Source: Gammaproteobacteria bacterium (lineage in GTDB: Bacteria > Pseudomonadota > Gammaproteobacteria > DSM-16500). From it: 48,216 nucleotides of DNA. The notes beneath the pieces are model-generated. The model saw only the letters and a program-made list of their open reading frames with translations, was not told the DNA's origin and did no database searches. Position 1 is the stretch's first letter. Every line of letters starts with the position of its first letter. A program made the translations under genes and the position numbers. The stretch is from positions 1 through 48,216 of the forward strand of contig JABDFQ010000012.1 of assembly GCA_013286495.1 (NCBI GenBank), in the 5' to 3' direction. Positions 27,676 to 35,649 of the stretch are shown piece after piece.

Positions 27676-27703
27676 TTGCATGAGCACAATAAATTGCTAT
27701 ACT
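27676..27703 (+). promoter_or_regulatory. Promoter of the FadL-type gene
   Basis: TTGCAT (27676-27681) and TATACT (27698-27703) are 16 bases apart, about 35 bases before the porin start. A short AT palindrome (GCAAAAATTTTGC, 27667-27679) overlaps the -35. Confidence 0.6.
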
Positions 27704-27736
27704 TCATTCCCGTAAATATAAACAAGGATTGTAAAT

Positions 27737-28957
27737 ATGCGGAAAGTCTCTCATTCAATCTCTTTTATCACTTCATTACTACTAAGCAATGCTGTTTTTG
27801 CAGGTGGATTTCAGCTTTATGAATTAGGCACGCCTATCATGGGTACTGCAGCTGTGGGGCAGGCGGCTGTTGCAAATGATGCCTCAACTTCTTATTTCAA
27901 TCCAGCAGGCATGACACAATTACATGACTCTGAATTTATGCTGGGTACTGTTATTTTATTGCCTGATACGCATTTTTCCATCGGTAACTCCAACACCATT
28001 CATGGAGATAATGGAAATCAGGCTGGAACACTCACGCCAGGTGTCGGCAGTTATTTTGTTTACAGTTTTTCTCCCAGATTGAAATTCGGCATCAGTTTAA
28101 CGTCTCCCTATGGCGGAGATTTGAGTTATACCGATGGCTGGGTAGGGCGTTATCAAGTGCAGCAAACACAATTCTATGCACTGGATTTAAATCCAGTTGC
28201 TGCATATCAAATAAATGACTGGCTATCCTTAGGCATAGGTGCAACGCTGGAATATGCCAATCTTTCCGAAACACTCGCATTGCCACTTGTGCTTGAGCCA
28301 CTCATCGATGGGCAAGCAACGATAAAAGTACATAATTATGCTCCAGGCTATAATGTTGGAGTCATGTTTACACCTACAAAATGTACCAACATTGGTATCG
28401 CATATCGTTCGCGAGTTATTCATCATTTATCAGGCGATACCACTTTTTTAAGAATCGCAGATATGCCTGGTACAACAACAAAACTAATCATGCCACAAAA
28501 TGTGATTTTGAGTTTATCGCAACTGATATCCAATAAATTTAATTTACTTGCTGAGTTGGGTTGGTCTAATTGGTCATCGATGAAAAGCAGTGTTGTTGTT
28601 ATCGATGGTTATTCAGTGACAACTGATCTTGATTGGAAAAATACTTATCGTGCTGGTTTGGGTTTGCAATATCATGCAACATCACAATTATTATTACAGG
28701 CTGGTGTTTCCTGGGATTCCTCTCCAACCGATGCTGTGCGTCGTACAGCCGATTTGCCTGTCGATCGACAGGTTCGCGCTGGTTTGGGTGTTATTTATAA
28801 TGCACTTTCTGCCGTCGATTTGGGATTCTCTTATGAATATATTAATTTTGGCAGTGCTCCCATTGATAGTACTTCTACTCGAATAGGTACATTTCAGGGA
28901 TCTTATGGCAGGAATTATGCCAATGCATTTCAGATGAGCATTAATGCAATTGTCTAG
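27737..28957 (+). CDS. FadL/OmpP1 family outer-membrane transporter
   Basis: A beta-barrel for uptake of long-chain fatty acids or other hydrophobic compounds. The 406-residue precursor has a signal peptide (SHSISFITSLLLSNAVFA), and the mature N-terminus has the FadL plug features GGFQLYELG and DASTSYFNPAGMTQL. Alternating hydrophobic strands continue to a C-terminal aromatic-containing strand (ANAFQMSINAIV). LSLGIGATLEYANLS and FGISLTSPYGG are typical strand/turn segments. AAGGATTG precedes the ATG, and a good promoter lies upstream. It is unrelated to the thr operon except by position. Confidence 0.9.
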   Translation: MRKVSHSISFITSLLLSNAVFAGGFQLYELGTPIMGTAAVGQAAVANDASTSYFNPAGMTQLHDSEFMLGTVILLPDTHFSIGNSNTIHGDNGNQAGTLTPGVGSYFVYSFSPRLKFGISLTSPYGGDLSYTDGWVGRYQVQQTQFYALDLNPVAAYQINDWLSLGIGATLEYANLSETLALPLVLEPLIDGQATIKVHNYAPGYNVGVMFTPTKCTNIGIAYRSRVIHHLSGDTTFLRIADMPGTTTKLIMPQNVILSLSQLISNKFNLLAELGWSNWSSMKSSVVVIDGYSVTTDLDWKNTYRAGLGLQYHATSQLLLQAGVSWDSSPTDAVRRTADLPVDRQVRAGLGVIYNALSAVDLGFSYEYINFGSAPIDSTSTRIGTFQGSYGRNYANAFQMSINAIV

Positions 28958-28958
28958 C

Positions 28959-28989
28959 TAGATGTATTTCTATTGCAGAAATACATCTA
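28959..28989. terminator. Hairpin between convergent genes (possible bidirectional terminator)
   Basis: A 13-base perfect stem (28959-28971 with 28977-28989) and 5-base loop lie between the FadL stop and the last codons of the opposing hydrolase gene, overlapping the latter's 3' end. No long T-run follows on either strand, so it may stabilise 3' ends more than terminate. Confidence 0.5.
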
Positions 28990-29872
28990 CCAAATTTGCA
29001 AATTGCTGATGTTCCTGAAATAAAAAAGCATGTCCACCAGGAAAGAAAGCTAACCAGGCATAAGGGATTTGATTTGCAATAACTACGGAATTTTTAGGTC
29101 TGTCGACAATGTCATAACGACCATCTGTTACCAGGACAGGGTTGCGGATATTTTTAAGCGCATTAAAATTTTCATCATCGTTATTCCAGAGAGTTGTACG
29201 CGCACGATTCTGGCGTATTAATGTTTCCTTGCTGACTTTAAAATCATTGGGAATAGTTCCTGCAACAACTGCTGCTTTCATTCTCTGTAAGCAAGCTTTG
29301 GCTGCCTGTTTTCCTTGCTCGTTATTTGTAAAAACCAGACCAATTTTTTGCATATCAGGAATGTCTGGATTATTTAATTTGTTTTCGACACTTTCTGCAG
29401 TTTTTATTTCATGACTGCCACCTGGGCTTGCGCTGCAAAGCACGGCTTTATTTACCAGATCAGGATGTCTAATTAATAATTGCTGACCAATACGTGCACC
29501 CATTGACCATGCAAGAATATCGACTTTTTTATAGCCCAGTTTTTTTATAAGCCCGGCAGCATCATCAGCCATTTGTGGAATGGTTGTATTATTTTTCTTT
29601 GTGTCAGTGGATAAGCCAACGCCGCGATTATCGAATAAAATCAATTGATGATGTTTTGCCAGCTCATCAATTAATGCAGGATCCCAAAGACTCATCGTTG
29701 AAATAAAACCATTGATCATGAATAATGGTTCGCCTTCACCGCGAACATAATATGCCATGTCGATGTCACCGACTTTAACTGTTTTAACTTCGGCTTTGAA
29801 ATGAGCAAAAACCGGTGAAAAAATGCTGCTAGACAGGAATGTAACTAAAAGTAAATTACGCATCCATTGCAT
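28970..29872 (-). CDS. Exported alpha/beta-hydrolase
   Basis: A 300-residue alpha/beta-fold hydrolase. A signal peptide is visible (MRNLLLVTFLSSSIFSPVFA after a three-residue lead). The catalytic triad can be placed: the nucleophile in LAWSMGARIG, an acid in VTDGRYDIVD, and the histidine in FPGGHAFLFQ. FMINGFISTMSLWD is the oxyanion-hole region. GGAG lies upstream of the first ATG. Substrate unknown; members of this family include esterases, lactonases and haloalkane-dehalogenase-like enzymes. It converges on the FadL gene. Confidence 0.88.
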   Translation of the reverse strand: MQWMRNLLLVTFLSSSIFSPVFAHFKAEVKTVKVGDIDMAYYVRGEGEPLFMINGFISTMSLWDPALIDELAKHHQLILFDNRGVGLSTDTKKNNTTIPQMADDAAGLIKKLGYKKVDILAWSMGARIGQQLLIRHPDLVNKAVLCSASPGGSHEIKTAESVENKLNNPDIPDMQKIGLVFTNNEQGKQAAKACLQRMKAAVVAGTIPNDFKVSKETLIRQNRARTTLWNNDDENFNALKNIRNPVLVTDGRYDIVDRPKNSVVIANQIPYAWLAFFPGGHAFLFQEHQQFANLVDVFLQ

Positions 29873-30086
29873 GATTTTGAATCTCCAGGGATTTATGATT
29901 AATTAGTAGTATATTGTCGTAATCTCTCACTGAATATCAACAGCGTCAAGTTTGCGTAAGATTATAAGGCCTGCGCTTTTTATACGATTAACAAAACATC
30001 CAATGATTTGCATTAAAATTTTCAATATTTAAATACTTAACTTAATTCTCATTATCCCTTTGATTTAATTCGTAATTATGCTATTA

Positions 30087-30115
30087 TTGACTCCTCATTA
30101 TTTTGTATATACAAT
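30087..30115 (+). promoter_or_regulatory. brnTA promoter with palindromic operator
   Basis: TTGACT (30087-30092) and TACAAT (30110-30115) are separated by 17 bases. A perfect 12-base palindrome, TTGTATATACAA (30103-30114), overlaps the -10. The toxin ATG is only 11 bases past the -10, so the mRNA would be nearly leaderless. In brnTA systems the antitoxin autorepresses the operon, and this palindrome is the natural candidate operator. Confidence 0.7.
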
Positions 30116-30125
30116 TAAATAAGTC

Positions 30126-30404
30126 ATGCAACTTGAATTTGATCGAAATAAATCTGAAAAAAATGCGAGAGAAAGAAATTTACCATTCAGCATGGTAATT
30201 GATTTTGAATGGGAAACTGCTATTTCAAGGCAAGACATCAGAAAAGATTATCCTGAACCTCGTTATGTTGCTTCAGGTTTTATTGGGGAAAGGTTGTATA
30301 TACTTTGTTTTACTCCAATTAAGAATGGCATTAGGATAATTAGTTTTAGAAAAGCCAACTTAAGAGAGGTAAGAAATTATGAAGCAAAAACCACTAACGA
30401 ATAA
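30126..30404 (+). CDS. brnT: BrnT family ribonuclease toxin
   Basis: A 92-residue type II toxin of the BrnT (DUF497) family, RelE-like ribonucleases. Family pattern: LEFDRNKSEKNARERNLPFS at the N-terminus (usually EWDxxKxxxNxxKHGVxF), then YVASGFIGERLYILCFTP and RIISFRKANLREVRNYE at the C-terminus. There is no Shine-Dalgarno and a very short leader. Its last 26 bases overlap the antitoxin gene, the usual order for this family (toxin first). Confidence 0.92.
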   Translation: MQLEFDRNKSEKNARERNLPFSMVIDFEWETAISRQDIRKDYPEPRYVASGFIGERLYILCFTPIKNGIRIISFRKANLREVRNYEAKTTNE

Positions 30405-30708
30405 AAAAGGCGAAGTGCGTAGCTTGACTAAAAAAGATTTTAAATCAATGCGTCCTATTAATGAAGTATTACCAAAGGAACTACTTGATGTAATATCCAG
30501 AAGAAAAAGAGGAGAGAGGGGAGAGCAAAAATCTCCTAAAAAAGTACCTATTAGTATTCGCATTAATCCTGCGGTTGTCAGGCATTTCAAAAATAGCGGC
30601 CCTGGTTGGCAAGCTAAAATAAATAGTATTCTTGAATTACATGTGAAACGATGCGAAAAAAAAGGAAAATACCATGCACATGCAAGTTCACGAAGCCATA
30701 CGAGATAA
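30379..30708 (+). CDS. brnA: BrnA family antitoxin
   Basis: A 109-residue antitoxin partner of BrnT. The C-terminal half has the BrnA (DUF4415) ribbon-helix-helix signature KVPISIRINPAVVRHFKNSG followed by PGWQAKINSILELHV. The basic N-terminal half is the likely toxin-binding and disordered part. It should neutralise BrnT and repress the shared promoter. The last 15 residues or so (KGKYHAHASSRSHTR) extend beyond the usual family end. The ribosome-binding site AGAGAGG lies inside brnT. Confidence 0.92.
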   Translation: MKQKPLTNKKGEVRSLTKKDFKSMRPINEVLPKELLDVISRRKRGERGEQKSPKKVPISIRINPAVVRHFKNSGPGWQAKINSILELHVKRCEKKGKYHAHASSRSHTR

Positions 30709-30773
30709 ACTTCAATAAAAATTCAATGGAATTACCATGCTTAGTTAATTATTAATAACAGGAACTAATAACC

Positions 30774-31481
30774 ATGACCCCAACTTGGCCACATAGTGAA
30801 ATCAGAGAAATATTCCCGGATATTTTCTTTGTGACAGGTACGAATAAAACAACTTACGCCAATATCGAACTGCAACATAGCAGAAACATGATTATTGTTC
30901 GTCATAATAACGAACTATCACTGATTAATACCGTCAGACTTGATGATCAAGGGCTAGCTGAGCTCGATGCTTTGGGCAAGGTAACAAATGTCATACGCAT
31001 TGGTGCATTTCATGGTCGCGATGATGGATTTTATCTCGATCGTTATCATGCAAAATTATGGGCATTTAAAGGCATGCAGCATGATAACAATCACGTGACC
31101 GATATTGAATTAACTCCAGGTGGGCAAATGCCATTTCCTGGGTGTTCAGTATTTATTTTTACATCTTCAAAGTTTCCTGAAGGAGTGTTGCATATCGCCC
31201 GTGAAGGTGGAATTTTAATTACCTGTGACAGTATTAAAAACTGGTTAAGTGCCGATGAATTTTTTAGTGCGGACACTGCAAAACTATATGAAATGCAGGG
31301 TTTTTTTGGTACGGCCAGTATTTCCAAAGTATGGCAACAGGCATGTAATGTTGATGCAGCGGATTTTTCGCAATTAAAAAAATTGGAATTTCATCATCTC
31401 TTAAGTGCTCACGGCGAACCTTTGCTGAATAATGCGCATGAAGATGTGAGTGATACAATTATGCAGGAATACGGAGTTTAA
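30774..31481 (+). CDS. Metallo-beta-lactamase-fold-like protein, probably degenerate
   Basis: A 235-residue soluble protein. The order of elements resembles metallo-beta-lactamase-fold hydrolases: MIIVRHNNELSLINTVRLDD, then IRIGAFHGRDDGFYLDRYHA where the HxHxDH motif would be, TPGGQMPFPGC, GGILITCDSI, and HHLLSAHGEPL at the end. The canonical HxHxDH is absent, leaving only FHGRDD, so metal binding and activity are doubtful. AGGA lies about ten bases before the ATG. The last 23 bases overlap the convergent GIY-YIG gene. Family assignment is tentative. Confidence 0.65.
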   Translation: MTPTWPHSEIREIFPDIFFVTGTNKTTYANIELQHSRNMIIVRHNNELSLINTVRLDDQGLAELDALGKVTNVIRIGAFHGRDDGFYLDRYHAKLWAFKGMQHDNNHVTDIELTPGGQMPFPGCSVFIFTSSKFPEGVLHIAREGGILITCDSIKNWLSADEFFSADTAKLYEMQGFFGTASISKVWQQACNVDAADFSQLKKLEFHHLLSAHGEPLLNNAHEDVSDTIMQEYGV

Positions 31482-31758
31482 AATAATTAAATAAAATAGA
31501 AGGATTAGCAATAAGCTTTTCCTTCTCCGAGCGAGATAATTTTTTAATTATATTTTCTACCTTCATCGCAAATGATCTATCGCCTTCCAGTTTCCAGCAC
31601 TGAACAACGCAAATTGGCTTAAAACTGCGGGTATATTTACATTTTCCTTTACCATTTACATGAGACTGATAGCGCTTTATCAAATTATTGGTATAGCCCG
31701 TGTAATAGGCATTGTTTTCACACAGTAAAATATAAACCCAGAAATTATCGTTTTTCAT
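31459..31758 (-). CDS. GIY-YIG domain nuclease (UPF0213/YhbQ-like)
   Basis: A 99-residue single-domain GIY-YIG protein: VYILLCENNAYYTGYTNNL carries the motif (V-Y-I ... Y-T-G), with the conserved Arg in IKRYQSH and the catalytic Glu in MKVENIIKKLSR. Small stand-alone members are predicted nucleases of unclear role. The gene converges on, and overlaps by 23 bases, the preceding gene. Confidence 0.92.
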   Translation of the reverse strand: MKNDNFWVYILLCENNAYYTGYTNNLIKRYQSHVNGKGKCKYTRSFKPICVVQCWKLEGDRSFAMKVENIIKKLSRSEKEKLIANPSILFNYFKLRIPA

Positions 31759-31839
31759 AGCGTTTCATATTAACCCGGTTGTTTTAAGAAAAAAATAGAT
31801 TACAATGCAGAATCAAAAAAATTTTTGGAGTATCTGCAC

Positions 31840-32721
31840 ATGACATTTGCCCGCGCATTACGTGATCTTATTCACAAGGAAAAAACACTGATCGCGCCTG
31901 GTGTCTTTGATGGTATGTCAGCATTACTTACAAAACAGGCGGGTTTTTCCGTGTTATATGCAAGTGGTGGGGCGATCGCACGCAGCATGGGGTACCCGGA
32001 TATCGGTCTGGTAACAATGACTGAAGTGTTGGCAGTGCTTGCGCAGATTGTTGATGCGAGCAAACTTCCGGTCATTGCTGATGCTGATACTGGTTTTGGT
32101 AATACACTGAATGTGCGTCGAACAGTAAATGAATATGAACGTTTAGGTCTTGCTGGTATGCATATTGAAGACCAGACATTTCCAAAACGTTGCGGTCATC
32201 TTGAGGATAAATCTCTTGTTACAACAGAAGATATGATCGCCAAAATAATTGCTGCTGCGGATGCCAGAAAAGACCCGGATTTTTTAATTATTGCGCGGAC
32301 TGATGCGATCAGTGTGGAAGGATTCGATAGCGCAATCAAACGTGCTCAGGCATATATCAAGGCAGGTGCAGACATGATTTTTGTCGAAGCGCCTGAAACA
32401 GTAGGGCAAATCGAAGCTATTGCCAAACATATTCCTCAGCCAAAATTAATTAATATGTTTTCGGGTGGCAAAACACCGCTGGTTCCAGTCGATAAACTAA
32501 AATCATTGGGTTACAACCTGGTCATTATTCCTTCCGATTTGCAACGCGCTGCAATTTTTGCCATGCAAAAAACACTTGATGCCATCCAGAAAAATGGAAA
32601 CAGTGCAGCAATCGAAGAATTGCTTACTACTTTCAGCGAAAGGGAAAATATAATTGGCACAAAAACATATCTGGCGAAAGATGCGCTCATTGCTAAAAAA
32701 GCGACATCTATAGGAAGTTAA
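31840..32721 (+). CDS. Isocitrate lyase / PEP mutase family protein
   Basis: A TIM-barrel lyase of 293 residues. Diagnostic segments are LYASGGAIARSMGYPDIG, the metal-binding DADTGFGN, MHIEDQ, the active-site KRCGH and FLIIARTDA. These are shared by methylisocitrate lyase (PrpB), oxaloacetate decarboxylase and related enzymes; without prpC or prpD nearby I do not choose among them. The ATG at 31840 has TTGGAG nine bases upstream and is preferred to the TTG at 31825. The stop overlaps by four bases the stop end of the convergent GTPase gene. Confidence 0.88.
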   Translation: MTFARALRDLIHKEKTLIAPGVFDGMSALLTKQAGFSVLYASGGAIARSMGYPDIGLVTMTEVLAVLAQIVDASKLPVIADADTGFGNTLNVRRTVNEYERLGLAGMHIEDQTFPKRCGHLEDKSLVTTEDMIAKIIAAADARKDPDFLIIARTDAISVEGFDSAIKRAQAYIKAGADMIFVEAPETVGQIEAIAKHIPQPKLINMFSGGKTPLVPVDKLKSLGYNLVIIPSDLQRAAIFAMQKTLDAIQKNGNSAAIEELLTTFSERENIIGTKTYLAKDALIAKKATSIGS

Positions 32722-33785
32722 CCTGTTTTTGTAATTGTGTTATTGCTTCTGGAATTAAGTTGCTCGTCTGGTACATTTCTCTTGGCAATTTTATAAATAT
32801 CATCCAGCATAATTTTTGTTTTCGATGGATCGCCATACTCCAGTTTTTCGCCATAAGTGTTTCTGATGTATTCAATATGTCGATGAATGGGAATATCAGG
32901 AACTTGATGAACAAGTACGGATAATTCTTTGATGGCGAGTAATTTATAGATTTTTATTTCTTTGTCCGTTGTTAACACACTAGCTGCTTCCATACTAAGT
33001 TTATTAAGTCTCGCGTCTATTTTCTGAATAATGATATCCCGTTCACCTGTAGTAACGAATGGAGTTGTATTTGTTTTGGATTCGATACGAGTAGCTTGAA
33101 AAAAACTGGAAGGGGATTTTACTTGCAAGGTTGCAGAGTTGCTATTGATCAATACTGGTTTAGGGCGAATATATTCCAGTGTGCAAGCCATCAAGCTATT
33201 TATATTGCTGCCATCTTTAGCGCTGACAATCGCAGCACCAGCGCAATCAAGTTCCTGTGCAATCGTTTTCAGTATTTCACTATCAGTCTTATATTTTTTA
33301 TCTGATTTAGATGCAACCAGCACAATGTGAGTATCAGGAAAGCTTTTTCTTACTTCAGTAATCTTGTTTGTGATAAAACGTTTGATGTCGTCGTTTTTTT
33401 GAGATTTTATACAGTTAATCAGGATGAAGGTTGCATATGCATCATATTTAATTTTCACATTCTCATCTTCAGAAGAAAATGTAGCTTTGGTACCTTCAAT
33501 ATCACTAATTCTCAGCCATGTTTTTTTATTTCCTACCATGGCATGCTTATCTAAATGTATACGATTGCAAGATGAAAGTTGCGGATCAAATTTGTTATCC
33601 TTGAGGCGATATATGAGTGATGTTTTACCTGTACCATCTTGACCACAGACGATTATTTTCAATCTGCATTCAACAGCTGCGGAGGAATCAGGTTGATTTT
33701 TTTTATTTTCAATAAAATTAAAGTCAGATATTTTTAAATTAGTATATGCCGCAAAACCAATGAAGAATGGGCTATGTGAAAGCAT
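32718..33785 (-). CDS. Ras/Rab-like small GTPase domain protein, candidate effector
   Basis: A 355-residue protein with a small-GTPase domain at residues about 40-215. The P-loop is GQDGTGKTS (48-56), followed by DIEG (95-98, DxxG), SKSD (159-162, in place of NKxD) and SAK (188-190). These are the G1, G3, G4 and G5 elements in order with Ras/Rab-like spacing. Asn in G4 is Ser and the G3 Gly is not followed by Gln, so hydrolysis may be altered. Residues about 220-355 are a helical extension without recognised domain (IIQKIDARLNKLSMEAASVL). Such domains in Legionellales usually belong to effectors that mimic host GTPases; this is inference. AGGATTAATC precedes the ATG. Confidence 0.82.
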   Translation of the reverse strand: MLSHSPFFIGFAAYTNLKISDFNFIENKKNQPDSSAAVECRLKIIVCGQDGTGKTSLIYRLKDNKFDPQLSSCNRIHLDKHAMVGNKKTWLRISDIEGTKATFSSEDENVKIKYDAYATFILINCIKSQKNDDIKRFITNKITEVRKSFPDTHIVLVASKSDKKYKTDSEILKTIAQELDCAGAAIVSAKDGSNINSLMACTLEYIRPKPVLINSNSATLQVKSPSSFFQATRIESKTNTTPFVTTGERDIIIQKIDARLNKLSMEAASVLTTDKEIKIYKLLAIKELSVLVHQVPDIPIHRHIEYIRNTYGEKLEYGDPSKTKIMLDDIYKIAKRNVPDEQLNSRSNNTITKTG

Positions 33786-33849
33786 GATTAATCCTGCTTA
33801 TAAAAGAGGGTTGTATCATATCTAATCTGAATTAAATTTTGAAGACTTG

Positions 33850-34332
33850 TTATCTCGCACCAGGTTTTGCGGGTGCAGCATTTTGTTTGGGTACTTCCTT
33901 GTCAACGATGCCTTTGATTTTTTCTACAAATTCTTTGGTATCGTTGAGCATATGTTTAATCTGATCGCCTTTGGTATCCCATTCCAGTTTGGCATTACGT
34001 TCAGCATCCTTGAGATCAGATGCCATTTTTGGAGATCTTCCCGTTTCTGCAATATGTGCTTTTACGGCTTTGGAATAAGCATCGAGAGATGAAAAAGTAT
34101 TGCGTTGTGCATTGATGGATTGCAATAAATTTTCCTGGTGTTTTAACAGATTTGTTTTTTTGACTGAATCTGGCATGGATTCAACACGCGTTTTGAGATC
34201 AGAAATATCTTTTTGCAATTTATCAAACATGGAAATCGCGCGATCAACATCCTGGTGATGATTCATTCGTTCCATTTTTGCGGCTTTTTTCCAGTCTGTG
34301 TTAAGCAGATCTTCGTCTTTGCGATCTTTCAT
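33850..34332 (-). CDS. Coiled-coil hypothetical protein, 160 residues
   Basis: I do not recognise it. The product is highly charged, wholly helical and soluble, with heptad-like stretches (AISMFDKLQKDISDLKTRVE, LKHQENLLQSINAQRN, EFVEKIKGIVDKEV) and an Ala/Pro tail (NAAPAKPGAR). There is no signal peptide. GGGGAAAA precedes the ATG. It is 64 bases upstream of the GTPase-domain gene on the same strand, so the two may be cotranscribed. An effector or structural role is possible but unsupported. Confidence 0.65.
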   Translation of the reverse strand: MKDRKDEDLLNTDWKKAAKMERMNHHQDVDRAISMFDKLQKDISDLKTRVESMPDSVKKTNLLKHQENLLQSINAQRNTFSSLDAYSKAVKAHIAETGRSPKMASDLKDAERNAKLEWDTKGDQIKHMLNDTKEFVEKIKGIVDKEVPKQNAAPAKPGAR

Positions 34333-34691
34333 ATAATTTTCCCCGTATTTGTTTTTAATATTATGTTTAACAACTTAAGTATAGCGCAGATAAATTGGGG
34401 GATGGATTAAATAAATAATAATACAATCAATTGGTTATTTTTCTGAATTCAACTGATAACCGCAACTCTTGTACAATTAACAACCGACAGGATTGCTTTA
34501 AAATCTTGTTGGGTTATTATAACAAGGGTTGCAATATCACGGGATACAAACAGCTCGATTTCAGAAAGCGGTGCCAGCTAAAAGAGAAAGAAAAAGACCG
34601 AATGAAGTATTTTCAAAAAACCATATATCAAGAAATTAGAGACAACTATAAAAATTCCCTTTAGAGAAAGAATAAATGAGTAGCAAAAAAA
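34333..34691. other. Intergenic region with no supported gene
   Basis: About 360 bases, strongly AT-rich. A frame from a TTG at 34431 to 34664 (77 codons) has no ribosome-binding site or family resemblance, and I do not call it a gene; its last 50 codons could be a remnant. A 6-base inverted repeat (CTTGTT/AACAAG, 34505-34526) surrounds TTATTATAAC, a possible -10 for the downstream gene pair. Confidence 0.4.
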
Positions 34692-35648
34692 ATGACAAAA
34701 ATATTTACCTTAGATGAAATCAAACAAGTTATAAACCCAGAAGAAGCTATCCAGGCAATTGAAGAGGGATTCTTATTGTATGCAAAAAACCTGGTTGTGG
34801 TTGCTCCACTTGCTTCACTTGAAATTGAAAACAATGGTATTGCAAAAATAAAGTATGGTTATATCAAAGGAAAAGATACTTATGTAATGAAAGTTGGTTC
34901 ATTTTTTCCTGGTAATACAGAAATTAATCTGCCATCAATAAATGCATCTATGCAGATTTATAGTCAACACACTGGTGCATTTGAAGCGCTCTTACTAGAC
35001 GAAGCCTATCTTACGAATGTCCGCACTGCGGCAGCCAGTGTTATTGTTGTAAAATATTTTGCACCAGAAAAAATTACTAAAATTGGAATTATTGGAACAG
35101 GAATACAAGCAAAATTTCAATTAAATTATTTGAAACATATTACTGCATGTAAAAAGGTTATGATTTGGGGAAAAAATATTGCGTCAGCCGAACAATTTAA
35201 ACTTGATATGGAAAAACAAGGATTCATTGTTGAAATCGCGAAAGATATTTCAGATATAATATCGCAATGCAATTTGATTATAACAGCAACATCTGCGGTT
35301 AAACCTATTATATTTGCAGATCCAGTACAATCAGGAACTCTAATCATTTCAGTGGGTGCGGACACTAAGAATAAATGTGAGCTTCATGAAGATCTTCTTA
35401 AAAAAGCTGATCTGATTCTTGCCGATAGTAGGATTCAATGTTGTGAATTAGGCAATATTGCTCATGCCTTGCAAACAAGAGCAATCACAGAAGACTCAAT
35501 TGTTGAATTAGGTGATGCCATGATAAAGAATATAAGAAGAAAAGATGAACAGCAAATCATTGTTGCAAATTTAACCGGCGTTGCTGTACAGGATATTCAA
35601 ATAGCAAATCTTGCTTATCAAGCATTATTGAAAAAAAAGCGGAATTAA
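34692..35648 (+). CDS. Ornithine cyclodeaminase / mu-crystallin family protein
   Basis: A 318-residue NAD(P)-binding enzyme. The fold is shown by YVMKVGSFFPGN, LLLDEAYLTNVRTAAASVIV and the Rossmann motif KIGIIGTGIQAKFQLNYL, with ISVGADTKNKCEL and a C-terminal LTGVAVQDIQIANLAY. The family includes ornithine cyclodeaminase, ketimine reductases, alanine dehydrogenase of archaeal type and SbnB/EutC-like enzymes, so the reaction is open. There is no strong ribosome-binding site. One base after its stop begins a threonine-dehydratase-like gene; that pairing recalls eutC-eutB of ectoine breakdown and sbnB-sbnA. Base composition is more AT-rich than the thr region. Confidence 0.88.
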   Translation: MTKIFTLDEIKQVINPEEAIQAIEEGFLLYAKNLVVVAPLASLEIENNGIAKIKYGYIKGKDTYVMKVGSFFPGNTEINLPSINASMQIYSQHTGAFEALLLDEAYLTNVRTAAASVIVVKYFAPEKITKIGIIGTGIQAKFQLNYLKHITACKKVMIWGKNIASAEQFKLDMEKQGFIVEIAKDISDIISQCNLIITATSAVKPIIFADPVQSGTLIISVGADTKNKCELHEDLLKKADLILADSRIQCCELGNIAHALQTRAITEDSIVELGDAMIKNIRRKDEQQIIVANLTGVAVQDIQIANLAYQALLKKKRN

Positions 35649-35649
35649 T

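Noticed and set aside
34431-34664. 77-codon frame before the cyclodeaminase-family gene
   Set aside because: TTG start without ribosome-binding site, no recognisable motif; at most a remnant.
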